Source: an uncultured Alcaligenaceae bacterium (GTDB lineage: Bacteria > Pseudomonadota > Gammaproteobacteria > Burkholderiales > Burkholderiaceae_B). Taken from it: 11,874 nt of DNA. This document shows positions 8,335 through 11,874 of this stretch, in pieces. Position 1 is the stretch's first letter. Each line of letters begins with the position of its first letter. A model generated the notes under the pieces. The model was not told where the DNA came from and did no database searches. It was given only the letters and a program-made list of their open reading frames with translations. The stretch spans positions 1 to 11,874 of the forward strand of contig CALFXX010000080.1 in assembly GCA_937952975.1 (NCBI GenBank). Reading direction: 5' to 3'. The position numbers and the translations under genes were made by a program.

Positions 8335-10302
8335 TTAGACCGCCTGCTCAATCGTGACCCAATCCACGATTTCAGCGCTCGGCGTGTAGCCTGAAACTAT
8401 TTTTTGAAGCAGTTGTTTGGCTTCTTTTATATTATTGTTGGCCAGCACTTGTTCTAGTTCATTTAGAGCTTGGCTTAAGCTTTGCCAGTCTAAGAAATCT
8501 TCTTGTGCCATCATAATCTTAGGGTGTTGGGTTGCAGTAATATTTTGTCCAATCAATAACTCTTCGTATAGTTTCTCGGCAGGCCGCAGACCGGTAATCG
8601 CTATTTCTATGTCTCCGTCAGGGTTAGACTCATTTCTAACCGTCAGGCCTGATAGCTCAATCACACGATGTGCCAAATCCATAATTTTGACCGGATCCCC
8701 CATGTTTAAGACGAAGAGATCACCGCCCCGACTCATCGCTGCAGCATGCAACACTAACTGCGCAGCTTCTGGGATACTCATAAAATAACGCGTAATGTCT
8801 GGATGCGTGAGCGTGATCGGTCCACCCGCTTGCAGTTGCTTTTTAAACAAAGGTACAACTGATCCAGACGAACCCAATACATTACCAAACCTAACCATAC
8901 AAAACAGCGTCTTTATCTTATTAGCCTCGTCTCTATCAACGTTAGTTTTTTGTATCGGGTCATTTGAAATCGCTTGCAACACCATCTCTGCTAGGCGCTT
9001 GGTGGCGCCCATAATGTTTGTCGGGCGTACCGCTTTATCGGTGCTAACAAGCACAAAATTAGCAACCCCTTCGGCTTGTGCGATTTGAGCAATTGTCCGC
9101 GTGCCAAAGACATTGTTTTTAATTCCCTCAGCGGGATTATGTTCAACTAGCGGCACATGCTTATAAGCTGCAGCATGAAAAATCGTATGAGGCTGCCAGG
9201 TATGAATGATTTCTTTCATCCGAGGTCCATCTTGAATTGAGGCGAGCAACGGGATGATCTTGACTTGAGTCGTGTCGATGCGCAAGAGTAGTTCTTGATG
9301 AATCGCGTATAGTGCAAATTCACTTTGTTCGACTAACAGTAAAGTCGACGGACCTACATAGGCGATTTGTCGGCATAATTCGCTACCGATCGACCCACCA
9401 GCACCTGTTATTAAGATCACTTTATTAATCAAGCTATGACTCAATAGCGCCGTATCGGGCGCCACTGGCTCGCGACCTAACAAGTCATCTATATCAAGGT
9501 CTCGCAAGTCGTTTGTGGTCACCTTACCTTGCGCCAATTCTGTCACGCTTGGTAAGGTTCGTACAGAAACCTTCGCCAACCGAATTTTTTGAAGAATCTC
9601 GTTGCGTCGGCGGCGACTAACCGAAGGTAGTGCCAGCAACACGTCGCTCACCCTTAGCGAGTCCACTAAGTCAGCTAGCGTATCAGGGTGATAGATGATG
9701 ACTCCGTTCAAAACTTGTCCAGTCAGGCGAGTGTCATCATCTAAAAAACCGCATACCCGCATCTCTTGGTTACCAGACAAAGCCGCCGCCAGTTGGCGAC
9801 CGGCAACCCCAGCTCCGTAAATCAGTAAACGCGAAGTTTGGCTGCGGTCTAACTGACCGCGATACAAATCACCCAGCCAGTATCGCGCGAAGCTTCTAGA
9901 GGCAACGATGGTTAACAACAATAAAATCGGCTGAATAATACCAACCGTTCTAGGCACGCCTGCGATACCGTAAGCAGTAAAGATCGCAGCGTAAATCAGA
10001 GCGTAGGCAAAGATAGCCTTTATGATTGTGGCCAACGCTGACCAACCAGAATACCTAAATATGGCGCGATAAAAACCACTGATGATAAAGATAGGTATAG
10101 CCAGTACTAACGAAACCCAAACTGCGGCGGCTGGCAACCAGTTCATATGATCAGAAAGAGAGATCCACTCGCCTAGCCTTAGATAGAAACTTAACCAAAC
10201 CGTCAACACGCAAAGGCTCGAATCAATCGCCAAGACCAAAACGCGTTTTGCTATGCGAGGTAGATGCAATAGCTGATAGGTGATGCGATGCAAAGGATTC
10301 AA
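8335..10302 (-). CDS. wbpM: UDP-GlcNAc 4,6-dehydratase, membrane-anchored WbpM/CapD/PglF type
   Basis: This is a full-length (655 aa) inner-membrane dehydratase that converts UDP-GlcNAc to UDP-4-keto-6-deoxy-GlcNAc, the precursor of QuiNAc, FucNAc and bacillosamine-type sugars. Four N-terminal helices (about 20-135) precede a first nucleotide-binding fold with GAGVAGRQ (163-170), then the catalytic extended SDR domain with TGAGGSIGSEL (299-309). The active site has STDK (420-423) followed by Met431 and Lys435 in NIMGATKR, the Met-for-Tyr change known for WbpM-type enzymes. GLRPAEKLYEELL (571-583) is the typical C-terminal motif. The start is TTG, the first possible start after an in-frame stop, with a weak GAG 7 nt upstream; the next in-frame Met is inside the membrane domain. 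It is the last gene of the minus-strand unit, 50 nt after the sugar-transferase gene, and its product should feed the upstream epimerase and transferase. The symbol is by homology, since capD and pglF name the same type. Confidence 0.95.
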   Translation of the reverse strand: MNPLHRITYQLLHLPRIAKRVLVLAIDSSLCVLTVWLSFYLRLGEWISLSDHMNWLPAAAVWVSLVLAIPIFIISGFYRAIFRYSGWSALATIIKAIFAYALIYAAIFTAYGIAGVPRTVGIIQPILLLLTIVASRSFARYWLGDLYRGQLDRSQTSRLLIYGAGVAGRQLAAALSGNQEMRVCGFLDDDTRLTGQVLNGVIIYHPDTLADLVDSLRVSDVLLALPSVSRRRRNEILQKIRLAKVSVRTLPSVTELAQGKVTTNDLRDLDIDDLLGREPVAPDTALLSHSLINKVILITGAGGSIGSELCRQIAYVGPSTLLLVEQSEFALYAIHQELLLRIDTTQVKIIPLLASIQDGPRMKEIIHTWQPHTIFHAAAYKHVPLVEHNPAEGIKNNVFGTRTIAQIAQAEGVANFVLVSTDKAVRPTNIMGATKRLAEMVLQAISNDPIQKTNVDRDEANKIKTLFCMVRFGNVLGSSGSVVPLFKKQLQAGGPITLTHPDITRYFMSIPEAAQLVLHAAAMSRGGDLFVLNMGDPVKIMDLAHRVIELSGLTVRNESNPDGDIEIAITGLRPAEKLYEELLIGQNITATQHPKIMMAQEDFLDWQSLSQALNELEQVLANNNIKEAKQLLQKIVSGYTPSAEIVDWVTIEQAV

Positions 10303-10326
10303 TTTGTTACTCGATCAGTAATAAAC

Positions 10327-10350
10327 AGTGATGCATGACGTAGCATCGCT
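10327..10350. other. Inverted repeat (8-bp stem, 8-nt loop) between the sugar-transferase and dehydratase genes
   Basis: AGTGATGC at 10327-10334 pairs with GCATCGCT at 10343-10350 (seven Watson-Crick pairs and one G-T) around the loop ATGACGTA. On the plus strand the stem runs straight into a T-run, which would make an intrinsic terminator for antisense or rightward transcripts. In the direction of the genes it is followed only by GTTTATTA, so it would be at best a weak terminator or an attenuator, or a stem affecting mRNA stability that lowers expression of the dehydratase. It occupies about half of the 50-nt gap and could equally be chance. Confidence 0.35.
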
Positions 10351-10352
10351 TT

Positions 10353-10913
10353 TTAATGAGATACGTCAGCTCTGCGGCACACCTTGACTAGGGTCAAAAT
10401 AATAATCTTTAAATCAAACCAAAATGATTTTTGTACTAAATATTGCCTGTCAAATTCTACTTTTTGCTCAATAGAAAGACTATCCCTTCCATTGACTTGT
10501 GCCCAACCGGTAATGCCAGGAAGCAATAGATTCACGTGTACCTGGGTACGGGCATCGATTAAATCGGTTTGACTAAACAGTGCAGGTCTCGGACCGACCA
10601 GGCTCATATCACCAATCAGTACGCTCCACAGTTGAGGTAATTCATCGAGGCTCGTTTTACGTAACAGCGAACCAATACTTGTTAAGTAGGCATCGGGATT
10701 GGCCAGCAGATGCGTCGCCACCGTTGGGGTGTCAACTTTCATTGTGCGAAATTTTGGCATTGAGAAGATTTGATTATTGACCCCGACACGATTACTTACA
10801 TAAATAATAGGTCCACGTGAGGTGATTTTTACTAATAGCGCAAGTAAGATGATCACGGGTGATAGTAAGGCCATTAGCAAGAGCGCGACAGATACGTCAA
10901 AGAGCCTTTTCAT
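10353..10913 (-). CDS. Initiating sugar-phosphate transferase (small monotopic PGT, PglC/WcaJ C-domain family)
   Basis: This 186-residue enzyme is a minimal polyprenyl-phosphate sugar-1-phosphate transferase, the step that starts each glycan unit on undecaprenyl phosphate at the inner face of the inner membrane. It has the N-terminal KRLFDV and re-entrant helix with Ser18-Pro19, then KFRTM (54-58) and RKTSLDELPQLW (85-96) with the catalytic Asp90-Glu91 dyad. GDMSLVGPRP (101-110) and PGITGWAQVNGR (132-143) complete the family signature. It lacks the extra N-terminal helices and CoA-binding-like domain of WcaJ/WbaP, so it is the small PglC-like form. Its ATG overlaps the end of the upstream epimerase gene by 17 nt, with GAGGTG 4 nt before the ATG, so translation is probably coupled. 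Company with a 4-keto-sugar reductase and a WbpM-type dehydratase suggests a 6-deoxy-HexNAc substrate such as QuiNAc or FucNAc, though the exact sugar is inferred only from context. Confidence 0.93.
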   Translation of the reverse strand: MKRLFDVSVALLLMALLSPVIILLALLVKITSRGPIIYVSNRVGVNNQIFSMPKFRTMKVDTPTVATHLLANPDAYLTSIGSLLRKTSLDELPQLWSVLIGDMSLVGPRPALFSQTDLIDARTQVHVNLLLPGITGWAQVNGRDSLSIEQKVEFDRQYLVQKSFWFDLKIIILTLVKVCRRADVSH

Positions 10914-11874
10914 TTAGCACCTCGCATGCAATCGTTTCTAAGCCCTCATTTAGGCTCACACTCGGTTTCCACCCCAAGCGTTCACACGTCGCTGAGATAT
11001 CAACTTGCAACGTTCCAGCGATTTTTTCGAAGGCTTCGGTTTTTCGAAATAGCTTCATTAGCCAGTTCAGACAATTTAGTGAAACAGGTAGCAATACCGG
11101 CGGCCTGTTGACCGCCTTACCTAGCCTCTTGAGCAGCTCGGCAGTGGATACATCTTCATTGTCACTAACAAGAAATGTTTGATTGGCTGCGCTGGGATGT
11201 GACAAGCACACAGTAATTAAGCTATTTAAATTATCAAGACCAACGAAGCTACGCCGGTTCGAAGTGATGCAACCAAATGGCAAGGGTATCCGGTGATTAA
11301 CAAATTTCAGTAAAGTCTGAAAGTTGCCTTTTACACCTTTGCCATAAATCAAGGGCGGGCGAATAATCACCACCTCAATCCCAGTTTGCTGCGCGATCTC
11401 ACGCAAGCCTGTCTCCGCCTTTAGTTTAGATACGCCATAGGAGTCTTGAGGGTTTGGAATATCGGTTGCCCGAAAAGGACGACCAAGTGTGGTTCGTTCA
11501 CCATTTACTTTTATGGTGCTGATAAAAATGAAACGTTTTACGCCATAAGCGGCCGCTTGTCGCGCCAAATTTAAGGTACCGTCGACATTGAGTGAATGGT
11601 AAAGGTTATCTGTTTGAGGTGAATTGGCTTTTTGCTGGATATGAACGCGAGCCGCGGTATGGATGACTACCTCGCAACTCCGCAGAAGCTGTGTCCAATC
11701 GGTTGTGCCGTCAATATCAACGATATGGGCCAGCTGCATGTGTTCTGATTTAAGGTTTGTATTGCGCACAACACCTAACACTTGATGGTTTTGCGCAACA
11801 AGCGTAGCACTTAAATTATTACCTAAAAACTTGATAGCTAATTCGTGTGGTGTTTTTGGTTGTGAAGAAAGAGG
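10897..11874 (-). CDS. NAD-dependent epimerase/reductase, UDP-4-keto-6-deoxy-HexNAc reductase-like (5' end outside window)
   Basis: This is an extended SDR-family sugar-nucleotide enzyme, resembling those found next to small initiating transferases and thought to reduce the 4-keto group of the WbpM product (WbpV/WreQ-like) to give UDP-QuiNAc or UDP-FucNAc. Numbering from the in-frame GTG at 11781, it shows HTAARVH (41-47), Ser88-Thr89 in FIFISTIKVNGE, the catalytic Tyr115/Lys119 in SYGVSK and RPPLIYG (141-147). The frame stays open to the right edge with no start codon before the GTG, and residues just before it (FLGNNLSATLVAQNHQ) look like the first Rossmann helix. The gene therefore begins outside the window and the GTG is not the real start. 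Oddly, the expected TGxxGxxG loop just before that helix is absent: the in-frame residues ELAIKFLG keep only its end. The stop overlaps the next gene by 17 nt. The substrate is inferred from neighbours. Confidence 0.82.
   Translation of the reverse strand, partial: PLSSQPKTPHELAIKFLGNNLSATLVAQNHQVLGVVRNTNLKSEHMQLAHIVDIDGTTDWTQLLRSCEVVIHTAARVHIQQKANSPQTDNLYHSLNVDGTLNLARQAAAYGVKRFIFISTIKVNGERTTLGRPFRATDIPNPQDSYGVSKLKAETGLREIAQQTGIEVVIIRPPLIYGKGVKGNFQTLLKFVNHRIPLPFGCITSNRRSFVGLDNLNSLITVCLSHPSAANQTFLVSDNEDVSTAELLKRLGKAVNRPPVLLPVSLNCLNWLMKLFRKTEAFEKIAGTLQVDISATCERLGWKPSVSLNEGLETIACEVLNEKAL
10918..10923 (-). promoter_or_regulatory. Shine-Dalgarno site for the sugar transferase inside the epimerase gene
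   Basis: Minus-strand GAGGTG lies 4 nt before the ATG at 10913, embedded in the last codons of the epimerase gene. It confirms this ATG and, with the 17-nt overlap, points to coupled translation of the two enzymes. Confidence 0.6.

Noticed and set aside
8312..8337. Terminator between convergent ligase and dehydratase genes
   Set aside because: No inverted repeat is visible in or next to the 20-nt gap.
8417..9088. Two open frames antisense to the dehydratase gene
   Set aside because: They mirror a strongly conserved coding region and encode no recognisable domain.
1..11874. tRNA, rRNA, CRISPR array, insertion sequence or attachment site
   Set aside because: No regularly spaced repeats, transposase motifs, terminal inverted repeats or cloverleaf-like segments were seen by eye on either strand.

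Overview
The window is part of a surface-polysaccharide (O-antigen, capsule or exopolysaccharide) biosynthesis locus from a Gram-negative bacterium. The moderate GC content, the style of the WbpM-type dehydratase and the membrane machinery suggest a proteobacterium. A freshwater betaproteobacterium of Burkholderiales type (Polynucleobacter-like) is my best guess, but this is only an impression. No ribosomal, tRNA or other phylogenetic marker is present. Eight protein genes cover almost everything; the only gene-free stretch above 300 nt lies at about 4663-5009.

Layout, left to right. (1) Plus strand, 1-2073: a large O-acyltransferase (AT3 membrane domain fused to a periplasmic SGNH domain). 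(2) Minus strand, 4662 down to 2092: a TylF-type SAM-dependent O-methyltransferase, then a polytopic GT-C-like membrane protein that starts 3 nt after the methyltransferase stop. (3) Plus strand, about 5010-8314: a second, different GT-C-like membrane protein, then an O-antigen ligase/polymerase-family protein. (4) Minus strand, from the right edge down to 8335: an NAD-dependent epimerase/reductase (cut by the window edge), a small initiating sugar-phosphate transferase overlapping it by 17 nt, and a full-length WbpM/CapD-type UDP-GlcNAc 4,6-dehydratase. These make four transcription units with two convergent junctions (about 2073/2092 and 8314/8335) and one divergent junction (about 4662/5010).

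How the genes could work together (inference). The dehydratase makes UDP-4-keto-6-deoxy-GlcNAc and the reductase reduces C4 to give UDP-QuiNAc or UDP-FucNAc. The small transferase then loads that sugar phosphate onto undecaprenyl phosphate to begin each repeat unit. The ligase-family protein polymerises or ligates the finished chain in the periplasm. The two GT-C-like proteins may add single sugars from lipid-linked donors on the periplasmic side, while the methyltransferase and acyltransferase decorate the glycan. No soluble cytoplasmic glycosyltransferase, Wzx flippase, chain-length regulator or export channel lies inside the window, so the cluster must extend beyond it or depend on genes elsewhere.

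I did not find a clearly new type of system. The most notable points are the degenerate first glycine motif of the right-edge epimerase, the single stop codon separating two in-frame genes, the AT-rich methyltransferase, the pair of uncharacterised GT-C-like proteins, and the mosaic gene orientation.
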